Positions 1 to 6,404 of a stretch of 6,817 nt of DNA are shown here, one piece after another. The position numbers were made by a program, and so were the translations under genes. The notes under the pieces were generated by a model. That model saw only the letters and a program-made list of their open reading frames with translations. It searched no databases and had not been told where the DNA came from. The stretch comes from DATEHQ01 sp035279525 (lineage in GTDB: Bacteria; Chloroflexota; Dormibacteria; Dormibacterales; Dormibacteraceae). The DNA lies in NCBI GenBank assembly GCA_035279525.1, contig DATEHQ010000040.1, forward strand, positions 1-6,817. Reading direction: 5' to 3'. Numbering within the stretch: position 1 is the stretch's first letter; each line of letters begins with the position of its first letter.

Positions 1-1
1 G

Positions 2-415
2 ATCTCCGCCGCCATCGGCCGGGCTCAGCTGTCGAAGCTCGACGCGTTCAACGAGAAGCGACGCCGCAACGCGTCGGTGCTCGACGAGGGACTGGCCGGA
101 ACGCCTGGAGTGGTCACTCCGTCGGAGCGCAAGGGCTACCACCACGTGTATCACCAGTACACCATCGTCGTCGAGCGCGACCGCGACGGTTTCCAGCGGC
201 GCCTCCGGGAGCTCGGCGTCGGCACGGCGATCCACTACGAGGTGCCGGTCCACCGCCAACCGCTGTACATGGGAATGGGCTACGACAAGTCGTCGTTCCC
301 CGTGACGGAGCGGATGGCCGGGCACGTGCTCTCGCTGCCGGTGCATCCCGCGCTGACCGACTCGGACCTCGACCGCATCATCGACTCCGTGCGGAAGGTC
401 GCGTCGACGGCGTGA
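2..415 (+). CDS. DegT/DnrJ/EryC1/StrS-family sugar aminotransferase, C-terminal part (5' end outside window)
   Basis: The frame is open from the window edge, so this is the last 137 residues of a longer gene; the GTG at 77 is internal. The fragment matches the small C-terminal domain of PLP-dependent nucleotide-sugar aminotransferases. It has an AAIGRAQLSKLDAFNEKRR helix (fragment residues 3-21), HQYTI (51-55), the IHYEVPVHRQPLY stretch (77-89) and SLPVHP (111-116), all typical of family members that aminate keto-sugars on UDP or dTDP. The PLP-binding lysine lies upstream and cannot be checked. The gene overlaps the following dehydrogenase by four bases (GTGA), which suggests one operon and translational coupling. 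Aminotransferase-dehydrogenase pairs of this kind make 3-amino sugars (GnnA/GnnB on UDP-GlcNAc, or WbpB/WbpE in the diaminouronate pathway). Which substrate is used here cannot be read from the fragment. Family call is firm; exact reaction is inferred. Confidence 0.9.
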   Translation: MSAAIGRAQLSKLDAFNEKRRRNASVLDEGLAGTPGVVTPSERKGYHHVYHQYTIVVERDRDGFQRRLRELGVGTAIHYEVPVHRQPLYMGMGYDKSSFPVTERMAGHVLSLPVHPALTDSDLDRIIDSVRKVASTA

Positions 416-1473
416 CGCGGACGCGGATCGCGCTCATCGGCCTCGGCGCCATGGGCCGCAACCACCTGCGCGTGCTGGCCGACCTCGACGGGGCCGAGCT
501 GGCGGCGGTGTGCGACCAGGACGCGTCGATGGTCGAGGCCGCGAGCCATCAGTACTCGGTGCCGGGCTACCGCACGTGGACGGACATGCTGGAGAAGGAG
601 AAGCTCGACGCCGCGGTTGTCGTCGTGCCGACGCGCTTCCATCTGGAGGCAGGCCTGGCCGCCCTCGGTCGTGGGCTCCACGTGCTGGTCGAGAAGCCGA
701 TCGCGACAGACCTCGAAGAAGGGCGCCGGCTGATCGCCGCCGCGAAGAAGGCGAAACGCGTCCTTGCTGTGGGGCACATCGAACGGTTCAATCCCGCGGT
801 GAGGGAGCTGCAGCGGCGCGTCGCAGCCGGCGAGATCGGCAGGATCTTCCAGGTGCAGGCTCGCCGGCTCGGTCCGTTTCCGGCCCGCATCCGCGACGTC
901 GGCGTGGTCATCGATCTCGCCACCCACGACCTGGACGTGATGTACCAGCTGGCCGGCTCGGAGGTGCAGCGCCTCTTCGCCGAGACCGAGCAGCGCATCC
1001 ACACCGATCACGAGGACATCCTCAACGCGCTGCTCAAGTTCGACAGCGGCGTGCTCGGCGTGCTGCAGGTCAACTGGCTGACCCCGACGAAGATCCGCGA
1101 GGTGAGCGTTCTCGGCGAGCGCGGCATGTTCGTCTGCAATTACCTGACACAGGAGTTGAGGCTGTTCGAGAACGCCGACATCCTCCATGCCACTGACTCG
1201 CTCAGCAAGCCGAAGGCGGTCACCGAAGGCGAGCAGGTGGCGTTTGCCATCACGCAGGCTGAGCCGCTGCGGCTCGAGCTGCAGTCATTCCTCCGCGCGG
1301 TCCGGGCCGAGCACATGGTCGAGGTGGACGGCGAGGCGGGCCTTCGCGCGCTTCACCTGGCGATGGCGCTCGTGACCTCGGCCTCAGAGGCTCGCGTGAT
1401 CACGAAGCCGGAGCTCGAAGGGCTATGGAGCGGCGCGGGCGCCGCGCGGGGAACCGGCGAGCGCACCCCTTAA
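412..1473 (+). CDS. Gfo/Idh/MocA-family NAD(P)-dependent sugar dehydrogenase
   Basis: This 353-residue protein has the usual family length. A Rossmann fold opens it with IALIGLGAMG (GxGxxG at residues 10-15). The cofactor/catalytic motif EKPIA starts at residue 94, followed by GHIERFNPA (121-129) and DLATHDLD (168-175), which carries the conserved Asp/His pair of the active site (D168, H172). The C-terminal half is the GFO/IDH/MocA alpha/beta domain. The start is GTG at 412, inside the aminotransferase stop codon region; a GGAAGG at 393-398 is a rather distant possible ribosome site, and re-initiation from the upstream gene is likely. The GHIERFNPA segment and the aminotransferase partner favour oxidation of a UDP-N-acetylhexosamine (GnnA-like at C3, or WbpB-like on the uronate), making the keto-sugar that the upstream enzyme aminates. 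This substrate is inference. Its last 51 bases overlap the converging ligase gene on the other strand. Confidence 0.93.
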   Translation: MTRTRIALIGLGAMGRNHLRVLADLDGAELAAVCDQDASMVEAASHQYSVPGYRTWTDMLEKEKLDAAVVVVPTRFHLEAGLAALGRGLHVLVEKPIATDLEEGRRLIAAAKKAKRVLAVGHIERFNPAVRELQRRVAAGEIGRIFQVQARRLGPFPARIRDVGVVIDLATHDLDVMYQLAGSEVQRLFAETEQRIHTDHEDILNALLKFDSGVLGVLQVNWLTPTKIREVSVLGERGMFVCNYLTQELRLFENADILHATDSLSKPKAVTEGEQVAFAITQAEPLRLELQSFLRAVRAEHMVEVDGEAGLRALHLAMALVTSASEARVITKPELEGLWSGAGAARGTGERTP

Positions 1474-2586
1474 GGCGCGGATCGCGACGACGTTCAGCGC
1501 GGCCAGCAGCCAGAACTCCACGCTGAGGTCGTTCTTCCAGTACGGCGAGTCGAACAGGCCGTGCACGGTGTACAGGATCAGCGCGCCGACCGCGCCCCAG
1601 AGCAGCGGCCTGTAGACGTCGGTAGCGGCAGGCAGCGCACGGGCGCCTCGCCACAAGAGCCCGAAGAAGATCACCGCGAACGCGAAGAGGCCGAGCAGTC
1701 CCAGCTCGCTCCATGTCGTGAGCCAGATGTCGTGCGGGTAGATGTGGATGATGTCGCCCACCGGGCGGTACGGCGCGACCCGCGTGGCGAAGCCGTCGAT
1801 GCCGGCGCCGAAGAGCGGCATGTGCGAAAGCATCTGCAGCGTCTGGTGGTAGATCGATTCGCGGTTGGTGACGGAGTCGGCGAAGGTCTGGAAGCGGCGG
1901 TTGACGAACGGGATCTCGATGATGGCGAGGCCGATGACCGCCGCGGCCGCCAGCGCTCGCAGGCGCCAGCGCGGGCTGCGTGCGCTGAGGATCAGCACCG
2001 CGGCGAGAACAGCCATGGCGACGAATGACGCTCGCGACAGAGCGGAGACCATCGCGGCGAGGATCACCGTGAAGGCGGCCGCGGCGAGCCACCGCTCCTT
2101 CGGCCGCGACGCGAACAATGTGAAGGCGAGCGCGAAAGCGAGCGGAGGCTCCAGGTACATCGCGTCCGCGTTGGCGCTCGTGTTGAGGAAGGAGGGCGCG
2201 GCGCTCAGGTCGAGCTTGTGGTGCACGAAGGTCACCGCGAACAGGACGAGCTGGCCGATCGACATCAGGCACGCGCCTACCCCGGTGATGACCAGAAACG
2301 TGGTGACGTCCTCGCGGCTGCGCAGCAGGTCGACCGCGATGTAGAAGCAGACGATCGCCTCCACGAAGTAGGCACGGTACGTGCCCAGCGCCTTGACGTG
2401 GTCGGGCGCAACCGCGATGCCGATGATCCCAGCGAGCAGCAGAAAAGCGATCGGGATGTCGTAGGGGGTGCGTGCGCGCGGCAGCCGCTTCTCGCTCCAC
2501 AGCGTCGAGAGGTACGCAAGCACGGTGACGCCGATGAGCGCCTCCAGAAGCGTCGTGGGGAGCGGGCCTAAGTGCCAGCGAACCAC
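1423..2586 (-). CDS. O-antigen ligase/polymerase-family membrane protein (Wzy_C type)
   Basis: The 387-residue product (from GTG at 2586) is a polytopic membrane protein with about nine or ten hydrophobic segments. It has Wzy_C/O-antigen ligase landmarks: LSRASFVAMAVLAAVLIL (183-200), the periplasmic-loop stretch RESIYHQTLQMLSHMPLFGAG (242-262), PHDIWLTTWSELGLLGL (284-300, the family's HNxxL...ExGLxGL signature) and the terminal HGLFDSPYWKNDLSVEFW (342-359). The family transfers or polymerises undecaprenyl-linked glycans at the outer face of the membrane. In this lineage the acceptor could be a capsule, wall polymer or glycoprotein. The start is doubtful: the frame stays open upstream to a TAA at 2718-2716 and encodes RRLALLSLSITAAALPLYVV directly before residue 1, which looks like a first transmembrane helix. 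No ATG, GTG or TTG lies there, so the true N-terminus may use a rare start. Its 3' end overlaps the convergent dehydrogenase gene. Confidence 0.88.
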   Translation of the reverse strand: MVRWHLGPLPTTLLEALIGVTVLAYLSTLWSEKRLPRARTPYDIPIAFLLLAGIIGIAVAPDHVKALGTYRAYFVEAIVCFYIAVDLLRSREDVTTFLVITGVGACLMSIGQLVLFAVTFVHHKLDLSAAPSFLNTSANADAMYLEPPLAFALAFTLFASRPKERWLAAAAFTVILAAMVSALSRASFVAMAVLAAVLILSARSPRWRLRALAAAAVIGLAIIEIPFVNRRFQTFADSVTNRESIYHQTLQMLSHMPLFGAGIDGFATRVAPYRPVGDIIHIYPHDIWLTTWSELGLLGLFAFAVIFFGLLWRGARALPAATDVYRPLLWGAVGALILYTVHGLFDSPYWKNDLSVEFWLLAALNVVAIRALRGALAGSPRGARAAP

Positions 2587-2712
2587 GTAGAGGGGCAGCG
2601 CTGCGGCGGTGATGCTGAGCGACAGGAGGGCCAGCCGGCGCGGTTTCAGAAAGGCTGTGGAGCTCGCCTCGCGGGCGGGCGCGACCTCTTTTTGAATCGC
2701 GTTGATGCCCGA

Positions 2713-2722
2713 AGCTTAAGCT
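2713..2722. promoter_or_regulatory. Perfect 10-bp palindrome between divergent ligase and glycosyltransferase genes
   Basis: AGCTTAAGCT reads the same on both strands and sits in an A/T-richer pocket in the narrow gap between the minus-strand ligase and plus-strand glycosyltransferase. It holds a TAAGCT on each strand (TAnnnT, the minimal -10 pattern), placed about 10 bases before the GTG at 2733 on the plus strand. A TTGAAT at 2692-2697 lies 19 bases upstream, longer than ideal. It could be a shared -10 region or an operator for divergent transcription. A palindrome of this length can arise by chance, so the regulatory role is weakly supported. Confidence 0.3.
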
Positions 2723-2732
2723 AACCCCCCAG

Positions 2733-3722
2733 GTGCGGATAGCGATGGTCCACGACATCGCCGGTGTCGCGGCGGTGCAGGTGAAGCTGCTGCGCGGCGC
2801 CGGCCACGAAGTGGACCAGGTCGCCCTCCCCGCCTTCGGCGCGTCGTGGCGCTGGCCGGTGAAGGCCTTCGCGCTGCCGTTCAGGTTCGCCGCGTACATG
2901 CCGGCGGTGATGCGATTGAGACGCGGCCGCTACGACATCCTGCACATCCACTTCCTCAGCCAGGGCGTGGTCGGCGTCCTCTCCGGACGGCCCTTCGTCG
3001 CGCAGGCTCACGGCTCGGATCTCCACCTGAACCTGACCCGCTCTGTGTACCGACCCGTCACGCGCACCGTGCTCGACAAGGCGCGGGCTGTTTTTTACGT
3101 GACGCCCAACCTTCCGGCATTTCTGAAGGGTTATGAGAAGAAGCTCGTCTACCTGCCGAATCCCCTCGACGTTCCACAATCGGCGCGCTCCGCGGCGGCG
3201 CCCGCGCAGGTGCGGACAGTGGTCATCTTCATGCGCCTGCATCCTGTCAAGGGCGTCGACCGGATCTTTCCCGCGGTCGAGCGGTTGCGAGAGCTGGTCG
3301 AGGTCACCGCCATCGAGTCCGGGCCGCTGGCGGCCGAGTACCTGGCTCGATATGGCCGGTGGGTCAAGTTCATCGAGCCCGTGCCGCACTCGAACATCTG
3401 GGAGGTGCTCGCAGCGTTCGACGTGGTGATCGGTCAGATGCGCCAGGGTGTGCTGGGCCTGATGGAGATCGAGGCCATGGCGGCCGGCCGGCCGGTGATC
3501 GCGGCTGTGGACAGCGCTCTTTATCCCGATGACCCACCCCCGGTGGTGGCGGCCTCCGGACCGGATGAGATCGTGGCCGCCGTGCTGAAGCTGCGCGACG
3601 ATCCGGGCGAGCTCGCTCGGCTCGCACGGCTCGGCCGTGAGTGGGTGGAGCGAAACCACGGCTTCGCGCACCACCTCGAACTGCTGGAAAGCACTTACAA
3701 AACGGCAATCGCGAGCCCATAA
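2733..3722 (+). CDS. Glycosyltransferase, GT4-like (GT-B fold)
   Basis: The 329-residue protein begins MRIAMVHDIAG, a standard N-terminal strand and loop of GT-B glycosyltransferases. This supports GTG at 2733; an ATG at 2745 is the alternative. The N-terminal domain contains DILHIH (68-73) and AHGSDLHLN (92-100), the acceptor-side motif often seen in GT4 enzymes. The linker has YLPNPLDV (140-147). The nucleotide-sugar-binding domain starts near VVIFMRLHPVKGVD (163-176) and ends with GLMEIEAMAAGRPVIA (242-257). In GT4 enzymes the last motif normally forms EX7E; here the second Glu is E247, but the position of the first is Gly239 by my alignment. It likely adds a sugar to a lipid-linked glycan at the cytoplasmic face of the membrane. 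Donor and acceptor cannot be assigned. It is short for GT4 (commonly 350-400 residues) but has both domains and a clean end. Location next to the ligase and amino-sugar genes supports polysaccharide assembly. Confidence 0.88.
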   Translation: MRIAMVHDIAGVAAVQVKLLRGAGHEVDQVALPAFGASWRWPVKAFALPFRFAAYMPAVMRLRRGRYDILHIHFLSQGVVGVLSGRPFVAQAHGSDLHLNLTRSVYRPVTRTVLDKARAVFYVTPNLPAFLKGYEKKLVYLPNPLDVPQSARSAAAPAQVRTVVIFMRLHPVKGVDRIFPAVERLRELVEVTAIESGPLAAEYLARYGRWVKFIEPVPHSNIWEVLAAFDVVIGQMRQGVLGLMEIEAMAAGRPVIAAVDSALYPDDPPPVVAASGPDEIVAAVLKLRDDPGELARLARLGREWVERNHGFAHHLELLESTYKTAIASP

Positions 3723-3725
3723 AGC

Positions 3726-3742
3726 GACTCGCGCAGCGGGTC
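3726..3742 (+). other. Small hairpin just after the glycosyltransferase stop
   Basis: GACTCG (3726-3731) can pair with CGGGTC (3737-3742) around a five-base loop, with one G-U pair, starting four bases after the TAA. There is no T-run behind it, so it is not a classical intrinsic terminator. It could be a transcript end-stabilising structure or chance in GC-rich DNA. Confidence 0.15.
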
Positions 3743-3762
3743 GAAGACGACGCCATTCGCGC

Positions 3763-3792
3763 TTGACTCGCGCCGGGGGCGGTGCCTAGAGT
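3763..3792 (+). promoter_or_regulatory. Sigma-70-type promoter of the GH18 gene
   Basis: TTGACT (3763-3768) and TAGAGT (3787-3792) are separated by 18 bases, matching the housekeeping -35 and -10 consensus at 5/6 and 4/6. They sit in the 87-base gap between the glycosyltransferase stop and the GH18 start. The expected transcription start is near 3799, giving a leader of only about 11 bases before the ATG at 3810, with no Shine-Dalgarno sequence (the leader is C-rich). This gene is therefore probably transcribed separately from the upstream glycosyltransferase and read from a near-leaderless mRNA. Confidence 0.65.
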
Positions 3793-3809
3793 GTCCGCTG
3801 CCCCGCCAC

Positions 3810-6194
3810 ATGTCGAATCAACGGTCCCGGCTCTTTGCTTTCGCATTGGCTCTGTGCGCGCTCTCGAGCGCAGGTGGAGTTGAGTCCGCACACGCTCAGA
3901 GCGCCGCGCCGGGCGCGGTTGCGCACCAGGCGCAGGCCGCCGTGCACGCCTCTGCGACGACGCCGCATCTCTCGCGTGAGGTGTTCGGGTTCGCCCTAGC
4001 GAGCAGCCTCTCCGATCCCTCGGTCGGATATCCCAGCTGGAACTTCGACCTGCTTTCCACGGTCGCCTTTTTCGGTCTTCATGTCAGCACGTCGGGTGGC
4101 TTTGTCGGCGACAGCGAATGGAACGTCTGGAACTCGCCGGCTCTGACGAGCCTGGTGACCGTCGCGCATCAACACGGGACGAAGGTCTTGTTGGGAATCG
4201 ACCTCCAGGATTTCAGCGGTGGCAACGCCACCATGTGCGCCGGGCTCGAGCGTTACGGCACGACAGTCGCTTCCACTGTGGCGCAGGTCGTGGCGAAGCA
4301 TGTGGACGGCGTCAACATCGACTACGAGGGCCTGGACGGCAGTTGCGGCACGGCTGACTCGTCCTACGAGCAGCACACCATGGACTCGTTCGTGAGAGCC
4401 ATGCGCTCGGCGCTGGGCCCGAGACCGTACCTGTCAGTCGACACGTACGCGGGCGCGGCCGCGGACCCGTATGGATTCTTCGACGTCGCGGGAATCGGCC
4501 GGTACGCCGACTCGATGTTCGTCATGGCCTACGACCTCGAGTACTCGAACTACCACTACTCCCCGCCAGGGTGCTCGTCGTTCTGCCTCGGCCCGACCGC
4601 GCCGGCAAGCGGTTATCGCTACAACGACACGGCGGTCCTTCAGCAGTACGAGCAGCTCGTGTCACCCGGCCGGCTCATCCTCGGTGTGCCGTACTACGGG
4701 CGCAAGGCATGCGTGGGGAGCCCGACGGCCAATGCGTACCCGACCTCGAGCGTCGTCGCGGACACGTACCTCGACGCGGCGGGCGAGGCGGCGTACTACG
4801 AAGTCAGGCCCGGGACGTATGTCGTCCATCGCGATGCCCATTCTTCAGGCGATGAGAGATGGGACACCTGGTACAACACGACGCTGAGCTGCACACGCGA
4901 GCTGTACTGGGACGACGCGACGTCACTGGGCGTCAAGTACGACCTGGTGAACAGCATGCAGATCCGCGGCGTCGGCATCTGGAACCTGAACTACGGCGGC
5001 GGTGCGCCCGAGCTGTGGTCGGAGCTGTCGAGCCATTTCGGGCGGTGCGCCGCGGCCACCATCGCCGCCTCGCCCGCGTCGCCGTCGGGTACGGGCGCGC
5101 AGGTGTCGGTCACCGCCGGCGCGAGCGGCTGCACCGATCCGCAGTATCGGTTCTGGGTGCAGGCGCCGGGCGGCGCGTGGAGCGTGGTGCGTGACTGGGG
5201 CTCGTCGGCCGCTTACACGTGGACTGCGACCGGTGCGGCCGGCGTGTATCACCTCGAGGCGGACGCTCGAGCCGCCACGTCAGGCGGGTACGACGCGGTG
5301 GCGAATCTCACCTATTCGTTGAAGGCTTGCACCGGCGCGAGCCTGAGTCCTGACGTGGCGTCCCCGCAGCGGCCGGGTACGACCATCACGTTCACCGGAT
5401 CCGCGACGTGCGCGGGCACTCCTGAGTATCGGTTCTGGGTGAGGCCGCCGGGCGGCGCGTGGGGGATCGTGCGGGACTACGGCGCCGGGGCTTCTTATGG
5501 CTGGAACACGACGGGGATGAGGCTTGGGGCCTACGAGGTGGAGGTCGACGTGCGCGACCACGGCGCAACGGCGGCTTATGAGTCTGTCGCGGATATCGCG
5601 TACACGCTCGACCCGCCGTGCGCCAAACCCACGCTGAGCACCAGCCCCGCCTCGCCGCAGGGCCCTGGTGCGCTGGTCACGCTGAGCGCGGCGACGGCGA
5701 GCTGCCCGAGCCCGCTCTACCGGTTCTGGATCTTCACTCCGGGCAGCCGGTGGAGCATGGTGCGCAACTACAGCACCACCGCCACGTATGCGTGGAAGAC
5801 GGCGGGGTATCCCGCGGGCACCTACTCGCTCGAGGTCGACGTGAGGGACGCGAGCAGTCAGGTGGCTTACGACGCGGTGACGGTTGTGGGTGACGTGCTG
5901 CAGACGTGTTCCGCAGCGCGCCTCAGTCCGAACCTCGCGTCTCCGCAGCGGGTGGGCACGTCGATCGTGATCACCGGGGGCGCCACCTGTGGCGGCAGGC
6001 CGCAGTACAGGTTCTGGGTCCGCGCGCCCGGTGGCAGGTGGACGATCGCGCAGGACTACGGCGCGTCAGCCACGTTCACGTGGGGTACGGCCGGGCGGCG
6101 GGCGGGCACCTACTCGCTGGAGGTCGACGTGCGCGACGTTGGTTCCACGGCCGCTTACGAGGCCGTGGCGAACGCGACGTTCCTGCTGAGCTAG
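3810..6194 (+). CDS. Secreted GH18 (chitinase-like) glycoside hydrolase with four C-terminal Cys-paired repeats
   Basis: The 794-residue product starts with a Sec signal peptide: basic MSNQRSR, a hydrophobic stretch and an AHA-QS cleavage site near residues 27-31. Residues about 57-410 form a GH18 barrel. VDGVNIDYE (165-173) fits the family signature, with E173 as catalytic acid, D171 and D166 in place, and Asn169 at the first Asp of the DxDxE core, which the family pattern allows. FVMAYD (237-242) supplies the active-site Tyr, PYYGR (294-298) and GVGIWNLNYGGG (387-398) give late-strand landmarks with Trp391. Four repeats follow at 413-504, 507-600, 604-697 and 700-793. Mature cysteines number 14 (six in the barrel, eight in repeats), consistent with disulfides outside the cell. 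GH18 enzymes cleave beta-1,4 N-acetylglucosamine polymers; fungal chitin, peptidoglycan or the cell's own glycan are all possible substrates. No membrane anchor, LPXTG or lipobox is seen, so the protein is probably released or held non-covalently. Start at 3810 fits the promoter and signal peptide. Confidence 0.92.
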   Translation: MSNQRSRLFAFALALCALSSAGGVESAHAQSAAPGAVAHQAQAAVHASATTPHLSREVFGFALASSLSDPSVGYPSWNFDLLSTVAFFGLHVSTSGGFVGDSEWNVWNSPALTSLVTVAHQHGTKVLLGIDLQDFSGGNATMCAGLERYGTTVASTVAQVVAKHVDGVNIDYEGLDGSCGTADSSYEQHTMDSFVRAMRSALGPRPYLSVDTYAGAAADPYGFFDVAGIGRYADSMFVMAYDLEYSNYHYSPPGCSSFCLGPTAPASGYRYNDTAVLQQYEQLVSPGRLILGVPYYGRKACVGSPTANAYPTSSVVADTYLDAAGEAAYYEVRPGTYVVHRDAHSSGDERWDTWYNTTLSCTRELYWDDATSLGVKYDLVNSMQIRGVGIWNLNYGGGAPELWSELSSHFGRCAAATIAASPASPSGTGAQVSVTAGASGCTDPQYRFWVQAPGGAWSVVRDWGSSAAYTWTATGAAGVYHLEADARAATSGGYDAVANLTYSLKACTGASLSPDVASPQRPGTTITFTGSATCAGTPEYRFWVRPPGGAWGIVRDYGAGASYGWNTTGMRLGAYEVEVDVRDHGATAAYESVADIAYTLDPPCAKPTLSTSPASPQGPGALVTLSAATASCPSPLYRFWIFTPGSRWSMVRNYSTTATYAWKTAGYPAGTYSLEVDVRDASSQVAYDAVTVVGDVLQTCSAARLSPNLASPQRVGTSIVITGGATCGGRPQYRFWVRAPGGRWTIAQDYGASATFTWGTAGRRAGTYSLEVDVRDVGSTAAYEAVANATFLLS
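5046..6188 (+). repeat. Four tandem coding repeats (about 95 residues each) in the GH18 protein
   Basis: Units begin at 5046, 5328, 5619 and 5907. Each opens with Cys, then a SPxSPQ-like turn, a second Cys 27 or 28 residues on, the core YRFW (Trp at residues 449, 543, 640, 736), a PGG/G-W stretch, RDYG, and EVDVRD...AY..VA near the end. The pattern of short strands, conserved aromatic core and one Cys pair suggests small extracellular beta-sandwich modules, possibly carbohydrate- or wall-binding. I do not recognise a named family with certainty. Units 3 and 4 share a 37-base block (5814-5850 and 6102-6138) with only three differences, pointing to recent duplication or gene conversion. Confidence 0.85.
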
Positions 6195-6198
6195 TCGC

Positions 6199-6237
6199 CT
6201 TCCCCGCTTGTCTTCCCCGCTGGTCTTCCCCGCCAGT
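6199..6237 (+). repeat. Three tandem 13-bp repeats after the GH18 stop
   Basis: The nine-base core CTTCCCCGC occurs at 6199, 6212 and 6225, exactly 13 bases apart, with variable four-base tails (TTGT, TGGT, CAGT). The third unit is also the left arm of the first hairpin at 6225-6245, so the right arm CGGGGAAG could pair with any of the three. The array begins five bases after the GH18 stop codon and probably arose by slippage of that hairpin arm. Confidence 0.8.
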
Positions 6238-6285
6238 CGGGGAAGTACCGGCCGAAGGCCGGGGATGGGGCCATGGTGAAAAGGG
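6222..6285 (+). repeat. 64-bp double-hairpin direct repeat, copy 1
   Basis: This unit matches the copy at 6405-6468 at 60 of 64 positions. Hairpin A pairs CTTCCCCG (6225-6232) with CGGGGAAG (6238-6245) around CCAGT. Hairpin B pairs CCGGCC (6248-6253) with GGCCGG (6257-6262) around GAA. An unpaired purine-rich tail with GGGGATGGGGCCATGGTGAA follows. It resembles REP-type intergenic palindromic elements. It lies 27 bases past the GH18 stop and could end or protect that transcript, but has no T-run on either side. Confidence 0.8.
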
Positions 6286-6404
6286 AGGTGAAGTCTCCTG
6301 TGGATGCGTGGAAACGGGCTGTGAAGAGGGGGTCAAGGATGCGCCTGGAGGCGGTGGGGTTGCCTGGAGGCAATAGACCCGGGGACCGACGGTGAGGTGG
6401 ATCA

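Noticed and set aside
280..1188. Open minus-strand frame of 302 codons opposite the dehydrogenase
   Set aside because: Antisense shadow of a gene with an obvious Rossmann fold and EKP motif; no domain or ribosome site seen.
1400..2899. Open minus-strand frame of 499 codons spanning the ligase gene and its upstream region
   Set aside because: Its translation is Arg/Pro/Ala-rich with no recognisable domain, and it lies in another frame of the clear membrane-protein gene; long stop-free frames are expected in GC-rich coding DNA.
2721..3674. Open minus-strand frame of 317 codons opposite the glycosyltransferase
   Set aside because: The plus-strand frame has clear GT-B motifs; the antisense translation is His/Arg-rich and lacks any domain.
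3843..3869. Lipoprotein lipobox around Cys16 of the GH18 protein
   Set aside because: The residue before the Cys is Leu, which does not fit a lipobox, and a good AHA cleavage site follows near residue 29.
6225..6262. Rho-independent terminator for the GH18 gene
   Set aside because: Hairpins are strong but no T-run follows on the plus strand, and two tandem copies suggest a repeat element; an end-of-transcript role is still possible but not shown.
6273..6395. 40-codon basic peptide frame starting MVKREVK inside repeat copy 1
   Set aside because: The ATG is part of the repeated CCATGGTGAA tail and the copy 2 frame (6456-6641) diverges immediately after MVKR; no ribosome site or conservation is visible.
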